From: Musa acuminata AAA Group
Taxonomy: Eukaryota > Streptophyta > Magnoliopsida > Zingiberales > Musaceae
Length of the DNA stretch: 64,000 nucleotides
Reading direction: 5' to 3'
Assembly (NCBI RefSeq): GCF_036884655.1
Contig: NC_088337.1
Span: 31,215,001-31,279,000 of the forward strand
The notes under the pieces are model-generated. The model was not told the origin of the DNA. It did not search any database and saw only the letters and a list, made by a program, of their open reading frames with translations. The translations under genes were made by a program, and so were the position numbers. Shown here one piece after another: positions 54,007-64,000 of this stretch. The stretch's first letter is position 1, and each line of letters starts with the position of its first letter.

Positions 54007-57000
54007 ATGGCTTCCTCTGTTCTCGCCGCCGCCAAGCCTCTCCTCCACCCTTCTCATCCTCGTACTCCTCCTCCATCTCGTGGCGCAGGTGGCCCTTCCC
54101 TCCGCCGGAGCCTCTCGGCCTCGCGTAGGAGCGCCGCGCTCAGGGTTCACGCCCTCAAATGTGAACCGTCCAAGGTCTGTTGTGATCCCTCTATGCAGTT
54201 TCTAATTGCTTTGTTGATATTTGCGTTCTCATGTATTCCTTCTTTGTTCTCGAGTTCAGATAGCTCCGCAAGCCGATCGGGTACTCGTTCGTCTCGAGGA
54301 GCTCCCCGAGGTTTCCTTCTTTCTCCTCCAATTCCGGTGTTCATAATTGTCGTTTTTGCTTTCTTTGAAGACTCTCCCAAAGAAATACAGATGTAATGGT
54401 CGTTGATTATGCTTCAAGGGCGTTTCTAATGTCCTTTCCAACTACCAATTAGTTCCCTAGTGCAGATTGATAGAACTTTGTAGTTTACAGTTGCTGCATT
54501 TTTTTGACCAGGCCATTTGATCGCTGTACCACTTTAGGTTTGATAGGTAGCTCAGAAATGTAGATGGCATTGGTCATAAATTTGGCACACTGAGATCTAT
54601 GGAGAAAAAGTCATTTAAGTGTGACAGCTATTTTACTTGTTGTAACTTTCTTGCATGATCATTTCGTGCTAAAGTTACAAGAACATGGGATGTAAATAGC
54701 ATTCTTAATTTGGTCTTCACTGTAACTGACTTGTAGGAGAACGGAGCCTTCTTATTGCAGTAGCCTTGAAAATTTTCATTTGATTCCATAAACAATCTTA
54801 AACCTATTTGTAGCATGTGGTCGTAGATGAAAATTCAGAAATGTATAAATATACTTTTTTTGTTTTTGTTATGCCTTGGGATGGTTATCAAAATAAGCTA
54901 GGAATGTGATGATTTGGCTTGGATAGCACTGAAATTTAATTTCCAAAACCCTGGTTTGGATTTATAACACTGGTGTTCTAAGATCAATATAACTTTTAGT
55001 CTCTTCCCAGCTGAATTAAGTTGAGTGTATCCAATATAATGCAGTTAGCTGCTACGTCTTCCAGCTTGCACCAGCCAATTATTACTGCTACGGCCCTGCT
55101 TATAACAACCAGTTAGAGAGTGAGAAGGGAGATATCATTGTAATTCCATGCCGTCCAAGCTGAAGAGAGAGAAAAGTTAACCAAAAGCCACTGTACATAG
55201 ATATCTGACATTGTTCACAGTTACTGTGATAGTGTTGTTAAGAGTTTTGATAGATTTTGATGGAAAGAAAGCTCAGAAAAGATAACCTGGCTTTTTTATA
55301 AGCATGCTGTAAATCATAAAGCTAGTAATCATATCTCGATCTAATCAACACCTTATTCATTATAACAACTACATCGAAGCCGTAAGTCCCAACTATTTGG
55401 GGTCGGTTGTATGAATCTTTTGCCGCTAGGATCTAATCAGCACCATATCCACTATGTTCCATATTCTAATTGGAAAGGTGCTTTGGCGCAGAAATCTGCT
55501 GGTGGAGTACTACTTCCAAAGTCAGCTGTTAAGTTTGAACGGTATCTAATGGGTGAGGTACGGAACAAAAGATTGATATAGTTGTATTATTTGTTTGAGC
55601 TATCAGCTTTTGATTATTGCAATATGTTCTGACAGATTCTGTCTGTTGGCTCTGATGTCACTGAGGTGGAAGCTGGGAAGAAGGTAGATTATTATTTTTC
55701 ATTATTTTATGGTCGTTTCAATAAAAAAATTGGATAATGCTTGTATTCCTTTGATCATAGCACCTTCTTCTTACTAAAAGTGGTGGTATCCTGTATCACT
55801 AAGTTCAGTTAAGTTTACATACACATGTCATTATAACTATAATGTTCCTGTGGGTAAGGATCATTTAGCATGGCAACATGCTTTAGTTGTCAATTATTAT
55901 ATGGCGAACATGTAACTTCACAAATGTCCAACAAGAAGGGCGAATAGCGTACATGAATAAGATAACATAACCTGTGATACTTTGCATTTAGATTATTACA
56001 GTGTTATCATATTCTTTTTTTTTTTTTGAAGTATATTGACTGTGGCCAAAGTTGTCAAAACCAGACTGGACTGCTCTGTTGAAGTCGGACTAGCAACTGG
56101 TCTAAAGTCCAGTCTATTTTATCACAAAAGGCCTAGGAGCAAACCAGTCAAACTTTGTCAAATTTGGTAGAACTGACAGAACCAGAAATAACGTTTTTTC
56201 CATTTTACCCCATTATTTTACTGTATTTTTATTTTTATATATTTTAAAAAATAGAAACGGTTCATAGTGTCATGCTATTGTATTGGACTGATCAACTGTT
56301 TGAATTGGTCTTGGAAAACTGGCTCTCTCCAGGTTGACTGGCTCAGTTTTCGAGACATTGACATAGCTGATGTTTCTCCCTTTTTCTTTTGCAGGTTCTT
56401 TTCTCAGACATTAATGCATATGAGGTATGTGGTCCTATAACACAGATTTAATCATTCACTAGTTGCATGATATACATCATTCTTATTCCTCAATATACAT
56501 GCATAGCAAACATGGATATATTGTTATATATAAATCAAGCATTAACAGGCATATAAGCTCTTCGTGTAAATCAATCAAGAATTTTGATATTGTGTCTTGT
56601 TGTCCTCTCAAATCCAAATTAAGCAATCTCTTTAGAGGGGAGGGTGTTATTCTAGGTACTGTTTGTTGAGATTTGGCATCCATTGACATCATTTACTGGA
56701 ATGAAAAGCTAATGCTGGAGCAATTTCTTTTGAAGTATCACTTCTTTGGACTATGATATAGATGTCTGATTTAATTATTCAGTCCGAAAGAACATCTCCA
56801 TCTATGGAGAACTTTTTATCATCTGACTGACCTTAACTAAAAAAATAGTAATTACTGGACACACATATCATTTGATAGTTTGCATGATACTTCCAAGGGA
56901 AGTGTTATTTGCAGATTTCTTTAGATCAGTGGACAAAAGTCCTTTTTCTTTGTTAAATAGCTCCTTTAATTTTTGGTATTTATATACTTGGGCTGGTACC

Positions 57001-57140
57001 TGTTTTTTTTTTTTTCTCTTTATCATACAGATAATTTACTTCTTGTAATTCCTCCTTAAATGTTTGTGCAGGTGGACTTGGGGACGGACACGAAGCACTG
57101 TTTTTGCAAAGCCAGTGATCTGCTAGCTGTTGTCGAGTAG
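54007..57140 (+). CDS. 10 kDa chaperonin, chloroplastic (Cpn10/GroES type)
   Basis: Six exons: 54007-54174, 54260-54310, 55492-55557, 55636-55683, 56395-56424 and 57072-57140. All lengths are multiples of three, giving 143 residues. The first 50 or so residues (MASSVLAAAKPLLHPSHPRT...) are a Ser/Arg/Ala-rich chloroplast transit peptide. A single GroES fold follows: APQADRVLVRLEELPE, KSAGGVLLPKSAVKFERYLM, GEILSVGSDVTEVEAGKKVL, FSDINAYEVDLGTD and the end CKASDLLAVVE. It caps the Cpn60 (RuBisCO-binding) chamber to fold stromal proteins. The mobile loop is the GGVLLP region. It has one domain, unlike the double-domain Cpn20. The phase-0 splice pattern makes the model robust. A retroposon-like tail lies in intron 2. 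Confidence 0.95.
55363..55425 (-). repeat. Retroposon-type tail in chaperonin intron 2
   Basis: The reverse complement reads CCGACCCCAAATAGTTGGGA then CTTACGGCTTCGATGTAGTTG, related to 4091-4145. The copy is diverged and in opposite orientation to the chaperonin gene. Confidence 0.4.
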
Positions 57141-57772
57141 ATATCTAGTAAATTTATCATGTTTGGTCTTCTTAGGTCTGCACGGTGATCTAAGTAAGTC
57201 ATCTTTTCGTGGTTATGATCCTGAATTTTCATTTGCAATGTATGCTTGATTGATACCCATAATGCAGGTTGAACTTCCTCAAATTTTATGTCTGCATGAG
57301 ATTCTACCTGGAATCCAGGTCAATTAGTGGATGTTCGATGAAAGATTACTTGCACATGAATATATTTTCTGATAACGTTCACAATCACAAGTAAATGATC
57401 AACATAACATTTGCAGGTGCAGTCTTTTTCTTCTTGGGTAACCTAGCCTTAGGAGTATAATGTTTGGAGAAGAACAGGTATATGTCTGTCCACTTCTTTG
57501 GGTAACCTAGCTTACAAGTGACATACTGTTGCGGCATTGTCATGTTAGATTGCATGTATATGATTTAGGGAAAAACCCTCCATTTGTTTTTTTTTGGGTC
57601 CAGCGTTCCCTCCTGGAAATGCTAGTTAGATTAGTATTAATACATTCTATGGATCGGTTCATAGGATAAATTGATCCAATCTCTATACATAAGCTTTATG
57701 ATGTTTTTAAATGTATTTATTAAAAATACTATGATTGAGGTGGGGTAAGTTGACTCAGAACTCTATATAAAC

Positions 57773-57829
<57 letters not shown>

Positions 57830-58244
57830 ATTTAATATAAACTAATTGGATAAGTGGATGCTAGCTATTTTACCTTGCTCTGTTGTTACGAAGAATTTTA
57901 GGAGGAGAATGGGAGGTCATGTTGGAAGGTAATGTTCGAGTTAAGGGTTGGTCATTAAGTTAAGTTATTTATTTATTTATTTTTATTTTTTTTGTGAAAC
58001 AAGCTTCGTACCTTAGATTGATTTGGGAGACTTGCTCATGCTCAACCTATTGTTAGGGATGTTACCTGGATGACGGAGTGCTTCCTTCGTTCCCATCCTC
58101 AGTCTCTCTATCCTTCATCTTTTATTCTCATCCTAGTTAGATAAAGCGATGATTACTAAGGGGACGGAGGCGGGACAGCAAATCTCCATTAGGGAGAACC
58201 AATAGATTCTCCATATATTCTCTTATATTAAAAGATAGGATTAG

Positions 58245-59412
58245 TGAATGTTATAAGTATAAAAATCGTGTTTATGTTACTGTTGTGTAAAAAAATTAAT
58301 GTCAAAAGTTGAAATTAAATAATAATAAATTAAATATATAATGTGTGTATTTACATAAATATTAATAGGATACTAGAAATAAATAATTTTAACTATGTAA
58401 AAAATATTAATTATAATGTCCATTCAAACATATAATATTTTTTAATATTTGCTCACATACTTAATCAAAATATTTGATTAAAATATATCAAAATAGTCAA
58501 TTTTATAATTGAGGACATAAGTAAAAAAAATTAATTTTTGAAAGGTAAAATTATAATTTTCAATGCATATATATATATATATAATAAAAATATTTCATTT
58601 TCTAATGATAAAGTGGAAAGTAAAATTGAAAGATATTTTTTTTTATTTTGTAGAGTAAAAATATTCTTTTAAATGAACTCTAATTCTCACTTTCTTTTCT
58701 TTGGTTATTACGCAAGGCATGTGGTCGTCGCCTACGCACGCCATATGGTCATTGCTTGTGTGTCGTACATAGTCATTACTTTAAGGAGTGATTATCCTTA
58801 TACTATTGATCGATGAGCTTTCCGATGTGTAGTGTTGTACCACCGTGCCCATGCTTAGTTGTGCACATATGCTCCATGCTTTTGCTTAATGTAATTGTTG
58901 GCTTTTAATGTCTAATTGATGTCAACCATAGCTGACATCCACTGCTTCGGTCATCAGATAACATCGGCTACAAATAGTGACTCTATTGTAGTCACCTCAC
59001 ATAATGATGTTGTTACAATTGTCATAAACCTGTCGCACCCTATAGTGTTTTTATTGCATACGCAATCACTACCTACGATCAGGTTAGTAACCATTGAAGG
59101 TCACCCAACCTCAACAATAGTCAATCGATCAAACATGAGGAACCGTGTATTGTCCGCTGGTAATAGGATAAAACAGATCGATGACACAAATAGATCGAGT
59201 GAGTATCATAAATCAAAGCCCAACACATTTTCTCAAGCGAATGGTATTAATAAACATATTTAAATATAAAATACGTTCAAAATATTTTTACGACCTAAAG
59301 TATTTGATTTTGAAGCATAGCTTTGATACTAGATGTAAGTATAAAAATCATGATTATCCTATTATTATGTTATAAATCAAAATCAAATAATAATAAATCA
59401 AATATATGATGT
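58245..59412. repeat. Pair of related direct repeats ~1.1 kb apart
   Basis: 58245-58335 and 59330-59412 share AAGTATAAAAATC, a TTAT(G)T-rich middle and AATAATAATAAAT(T/C)AAATATAT followed by TGTGTAT or TGTATAT. Same orientation, diverged. The DNA between may be an old insertion with such termini, or the two may be independent copies of an AT-rich repeat. Confidence 0.4.
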
Positions 59413-60558
59413 ATATCTCTTAATATCATTAAACAATGTCTTTACTTGATTTGCAAGTGTATTGTCGTTGGATTTGCAAGTGTAATGTCTTTACTTGATT
59501 TATAAGGAAAACTATACTAACCTTATCATCTCTTCTTATTCTTCATAATAGAGCAATAGATTATGTATAAGGATAGATAAGAGAAGATATATTATCTTTT
59601 AATAGTTTCACATGACTAAAGGGAGATAAGATAAGATTTGTAATTTCTCAATAATATTATGTCACGTGTATATATTGATGTTCTAGGATATTCTGTTTAT
59701 TTATATGTAATAGTAGAAGATATATGATAAGTAATCATGAGAGTTCCTCTAATCAAGATTATCTGATAAGGAATCATTTGAACTTTCTTTTTATTTATCG
59801 ATAAATATAATTAGAATCCAATCATATCTATAATATATCTTATCTAATCATATATGACTATATAATCTAACAAATACTCATAGGTAATAGAAAATACCAT
59901 TAATCCTCGTCCCAATATAGGGCAAGCCCTCATGAATGCATGTATGAACTCACGAATATAATTGACACATTTACTTATTATTTGTTTAATACTTGCTATC
60001 ATTTTTTTTAGAATAATATAATATTTAATATAATGTTTGATTTATTTAACTTAATTTTATGACATAATTGATACATCAACACGTTATTTATTACCTTGTT
60101 ATTGATTTTCTAGGACATTATACGTTTTAATATAATATTTGATTTTTTAACTTTTTATTTATGTAATCACTAGCAAAAACGACATTCATGGACTTCTTAT
60201 ATAAAATTTTAATTTTTACAAGTGATTATGTTATCATATATGTTATTTGGCTTCATCCATGTAAACATCTTCCATACTTAATATTAAGTATGTAAATTGT
60301 TATAATCATAAGATAATTAACCCATTGGATTAGCTTATTGAAATCGAGCTATTAGATTAAAATATTTAAACCTAAATTAATAATAATACATCACCCTTGT
60401 AAATCAAATCTAAAACTGTCCCCCCTCTCGATCAAGCCACGGTGGCATAATGTCTCTACCAATAGGAGATGTCAACGGTGTTTCCGCTTGCTTTTGTCCT
60501 CCGTAACGGCGTCCAATAAATTGGTTCTTTTTCTTAAAAGAAAATGTGTCGGCCTTAA

Positions 60559-60761
60559 TTGGGCCTTAACTGGGCTGAAATGGTAACCAACTTGCTATTG
60601 AAGCCCGTTACGGTCAGCTAATTAGGCCCAAATTGGGCTGGAGTGGTAACAATCGCCACAGTTATTGCAGCCCGCTACCCCTTTATATTCTCGACTCGGG
60701 GTCGGCCGAGCGTAACCCTTTTCTTCGTCCCCAAGCGACTTCTCTTCTTTCCTTAGGGTTT
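60559..60761 (+). promoter_or_regulatory. Site II elements and telo-box of the RPN1 promoter
   Basis: TGGGCC at 60560-60565, AGGCCCA at 60624-60630 and TGGGCT at 60634-60639 are site II-like. TAGGGTTT (telo-box complement) is at 60754-60761, 26 bp before the start codon. TTTATATT near 60675 may serve as TATA box. The layout mirrors that of NDPK1 in this window. Confidence 0.5.
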
Positions 60762-60786
60762 CGATCGCCCCTAATTCTCCATTGTC

Positions 60787-63700
60787 ATGGCTGTCGATCA
60801 AAAGCCCGGTGCTTCCTCCACCAGCCCGGACGGTTCCAAGCCCGCCTCCAAAGTTACCAAGAAGAAGGACGAGAAGAAAGAAGAAGATCTGGTGACTCCC
60901 CATCTCATTTTTCCCATCTGTGCCCTTTCTTTCCGTCGATTTCTTACTGTTCCGACCGCTTGATCTCGTGTTCCGCTGCCAGTCGGACGAGGATTTGGCA
61001 CTAAAGCAGCAGCTCGAACTCTATGTGGAGCGAGTTCAGGATGCCGACCAGGGAGTCCAAAAGCTCGCCTTGGAGAGCATGAGGTTCTTTGCCTTCTTCG
61101 TCTTGGACTTCCATTCTCTGTCCACGAATATCTTCTCAGAATTAGGGTTTCTAGCGGATCTTTACATGTTCGCGAAGTTGATTTGCATGACAATTCAATT
61201 CTCGGTGTTTACAGTTACTTTGCTTTTTATATAGGCAGGAGATTCGAACGGCAACAAGCTCCATGACATCTGTTCCTAAGCCTCTAAAATTTCTCCGGCC
61301 ACATTATGGGAGTCTAAAAGCATTTTTTGAAACAATGCCAGAGTCTGATTTGAAGGTAAAGATTGCTATTTATATAGCTTAATTTAATCCTATTACTGTT
61401 AGGTGATTGGATTTATCTTTTCTAATATGTTTTGGAGTAGTCTAGATCTTCTGTTGGCTTGGACTATGACTAGAGGATGGATATGGTTTTAGATGTTGAG
61501 CATACGCCTCAGATGCGTGCCCAGTAGTTACCATAAGCTTGCTCTAATGCATTTACATCTTATGGTTATATAAGATTTTTCTTTTAATCTATGACAACAC
61601 AACAATCATATATAGAGCTTAACCCTCCTTCCCACACATTGCTAGGGTCCAAGCCAGCAGACAACACAACTATAAGACTAGTCTTGCCTTTTGGACTTGA
61701 ATGTTGGGAAGCTATGGAATTAACCAAGATGTAAATGCTCACAACTTAAATATTGAGATTGATGACAAGATTGTTAGAAAATATAGAATAAGAAATGTTC
61801 TCAATTCTTATTTTGTGTAGTCCTTTAGAGGATGAAATAAGAGAAATTAAGATAAGATGGTAAGAACTTGATTGAAGAAGATCTAACAATGCCTTGAATG
61901 AGTTGATTAGGATTACTTATACAGAGATATTAAGAGATCGAAGATTAGTTGAAGCAAATATAGAGTCCCTTGATGGTTCTTAGTTTAACCAACGATAGCC
62001 TCTCTTCCCCTTCTGTTTTTTTGTGTGTGTGTTTTTCTCTTTCATACTTTTTTTCAAAACTTAACAGAATTTGCCATATTCTCTTTGAACCACAGAAATA
62101 CTTGGCGGACATACTTTCCGTGTTGGCACTGACAATGTCTGCTGAAGGAGAGAGGGTATGTAAAATTCATCTTATAACTACGTATTTTCTTCTCCCAGAA
62201 GTTGACATTACAAGATATCTACATAGATTCCTTGCCTGGTATTTGTCTCAGAAACTTGCTGCAAATAATTGCTGTTGCAAGTCCTATAGTGGTTTTACTT
62301 TTGTTATCATACATGTTTGTGAGTTACATATCATATATGTTCTTTGTAAAGTCTTGTTATTCAACAATAGAATGATGCTAAACAGATTGGTGGAAAGATC
62401 AAGAGGTATAAGAACCCTATTTACAGCCAGAGTGTTGGATGTGTTTTCATTTATTTTTGCCATCTTAAAATTTTGCCTACTTGCTTTTTTTGGCAATATC
62501 TCTTTGCTTTATATAATTTGACAGCACAAAATTCTGCGGTCCTCTGGTGACACTGATGATGCACTAGCATTTTGTAGTTGTGGTAATGTATTGCTTAAGT
62601 CAGTGTAACAATTTCCTGTTTGTCCTCTGTAGGAGAGTCTGAAGTACCGATTGCTAGGGTCTGAAGGTGATATTGGTTCGTGGGGACATGAATATGTAAG
62701 GTAAGGAACTTAACTTTGGCAAGTATTGGAATGGTCTGAACCCATATTCTGTTTTTTAACTTTTAAAATCTGACGTGTACTTTAAAAATTGATATGTAGT
62801 TTTGATAAACATAGTCAATATAACAAACTTATGTTTGTAAAGGTACAACTTTTCAGGAGAATATTAAATTTTTTGAACTTCAGATTATCTTGTCATGGGT
62901 TCAGAATGATGGTTTGTTATCATGATGTTTTAAAATTTAGTGAGATATTGGTGTATGCGTGCTTTTATCTTTTGATGCTAATAAGTTATTTATGTTCATC
63001 TCAAACTACTGTTTTATTTGGCAGAAATTTGGCTGGTGAAATCTCACAGGAATTTGCAAAGCGGCAGGTCAGGCTCACTCACTCAACGACTTTTCTGACA
63101 ACTTGGATATTTTGTGATATTTTGAGTCAATAGGTTGATGATATTTATCATGTTTTTGGTCGCATCTATGCTATACTATTTGATTCATAGATTTATTTCT
63201 GATTAAAATCTTGTTTGTAGCTTATTTTTATAAGACCATTGGCACATCCATGCAAAGGCCAACTATTTTTTAAGAACTCATTTTTTTGCATCATACAAGA
63301 GCAAATCTTTTCATATTAATTTTTATTAAATCAATTTAGGTTTTGCCCATTTTTACTACAAGTCTGAAATGACATTTCATACCTCAGTTGTTCTTGGAGA
63401 TGATATATCACGATAAACAATTAATTTTACTTTTACCCTCTATCATAACTACTCCTAATTGTTCACAATTGGAATCATTCTCATATTTCTAGTAATCTGT
63501 ATCTCGGCAAAACTAACTTTTCATGTATGAATATCTTTTCCATCATTTAGGTTCACAATAGAGGTTTCACCTGATGATCATTTAACTTTCTTGATTTATC
63601 GTCCACTTTAATTATCTTGTATTAACTCCATGAGAAACATGATATTTAATTGTTTATTCAGTACAACAAATAGTCTTAACTGACAAAACTTTTGCCATTG

Positions 63701-64000
63701 GAAATCTCGTGCATCTGTTTTGAGTACAACGTTGACTCTTTTCCTAAGTTGCACTAATCTACAAAGACTAAGTGTTTCAGACTGTTACCTGAAAATATCT
63801 TCTATATTTTATAATCTGACAAAGTTGCTGTTTTGAGTGTTTTAATGATCTGTACTTCTTTTTGCTTGCAATTTACTTTAGTTGTTTATGAACATGTGGT
63901 TGAAATGCGAAGCATTATAAATGCTTATCGTCGAAAGTCAGCTACTCTTGACTACCTAGCTAGTGCTAGTGTGGACTTAGTTTTAGTTTGCTTAGCTGAT
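60787..64000 (+). CDS. RPN1: 26S proteasome regulatory subunit RPN1 (PSMD2), 5' part
   Basis: The gene runs off the right edge. Visible exons: 60787-60891, 60983-61083, 61235-61355, 62096-62155, 62633-62700 and 63025-63067, all in phase, for 166 residues so far. The acidic/Lys-rich start ([14 protein letters not shown]) leads into [74 protein letters not shown] and [14 protein letters not shown]. These are highly conserved in RPN1, normally about 890 residues. RPN1 is the base subunit of the 19S particle that docks ubiquitin-like shuttle factors and Ubp6. The next exon (expected SEEA...) was not found before 64000, so the intron after 63067 seems to exceed 930 bp. Confidence 0.93.

Larger units (their letters stand above)
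57141..60786. other. AT-rich intergenic region
   Basis: No gene supported. It contains (AT)n at 57780-57827, AT-rich DNA from 58200, a related pair of about 90-bp segments (58245-58335 and 59330-59412) and short direct repeats such as GATTTGCAAGTGTA near 59447-59483. The final 250 bp form the RPN1 promoter. Confidence 0.6.

Noticed and set aside
63880..64000. Candidate seventh exon of RPN1 after TTTACTTTAG
   Set aside because: The translation does not resemble the expected SEEA...DLLMEVEDL region in any frame and soon meets stops.
1..64000. tRNA, rRNA, CRISPR or prokaryotic operon features
   Set aside because: No intact cloverleaf, rRNA core or spaced direct-repeat array was seen; the only periodic arrays are tandem repeats without spacers.

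Overview
This is a nuclear chromosome segment from a flowering plant. Nearly every gene has spliced exons with GT..AG introns. Several products are plant specific (plastid chaperonin 10, plastid MsrA, FLZ and ATL families), and the spacers are AT-rich with long (AT)n tracts. GC-rich first exons and a Tat-type Ty3/gypsy element fit a monocot; a Musa/Ensete-like genome is only a guess. There are no bacterial operons, CRISPR arrays or rRNA, and I found no convincing tRNA gene.

Layout. 1-2 kb: no confident gene, one possible coiled-coil terminal exon. 1.97-4.93 kb (-): a decayed, still intron-bearing enoyl-CoA hydratase pseudogene. 6.2-8.4 kb (+): a VAP-type ER contact-site protein. 9.5-12.4 kb (+): plastid MsrA. 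15.2-21.2 kb (+): an ELMO-domain protein in nine exons. 21.8-23.4 kb (-): nucleoside diphosphate kinase 1 in four exons. 25.3-29.8 kb (+): a GATA26/27-like factor in eight exons. 30.9-31.4 kb (+): an intronless PRA1-family protein.

31.53-41.36 kb: a 9.8 kb Ty3/gypsy LTR retrotransposon inserted in minus orientation, with near-identical LTRs and a perfect 5-bp target duplication (ATTTC). It has minus-strand gag, RT-RNase H and integrase, and a large plus-strand (antisense) reading frame between integrase and the 3' LTR. It also carries a 61-bp tandem array by the 3' LTR. Its pol is broken by two stops and by a deletion in the protease.

41.6-42.3 kb (-): a truncated class II DAHP synthase pseudogene. 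42.6-44.4 kb (-): an intronless protein with two tandem MIF4G domains. 46.1-46.6 kb (-): an FLZ zinc-finger protein. 46.9-51.6 kb: gene-poor, with (TA)n and a possible tRNA-derived SINE. 51.7-52.9 kb (+): an ATL-type RING-H2 ligase. 54.0-57.1 kb (+): plastid chaperonin 10. 57.1-60.8 kb: an AT-rich spacer. 60.8 kb to the edge (+): the 5' part of the proteasome subunit RPN1.

The genes are independent housekeeping, trafficking and regulatory loci, not a pathway. The most notable items are the antisense gene of the retrotransposon with its two frame-preserving introns, the double-MIF4G gene, and the two decaying gene duplicates. Splice sites were set by eye from GT/AG borders, reading-frame phase and family resemblance; no alignment was run.
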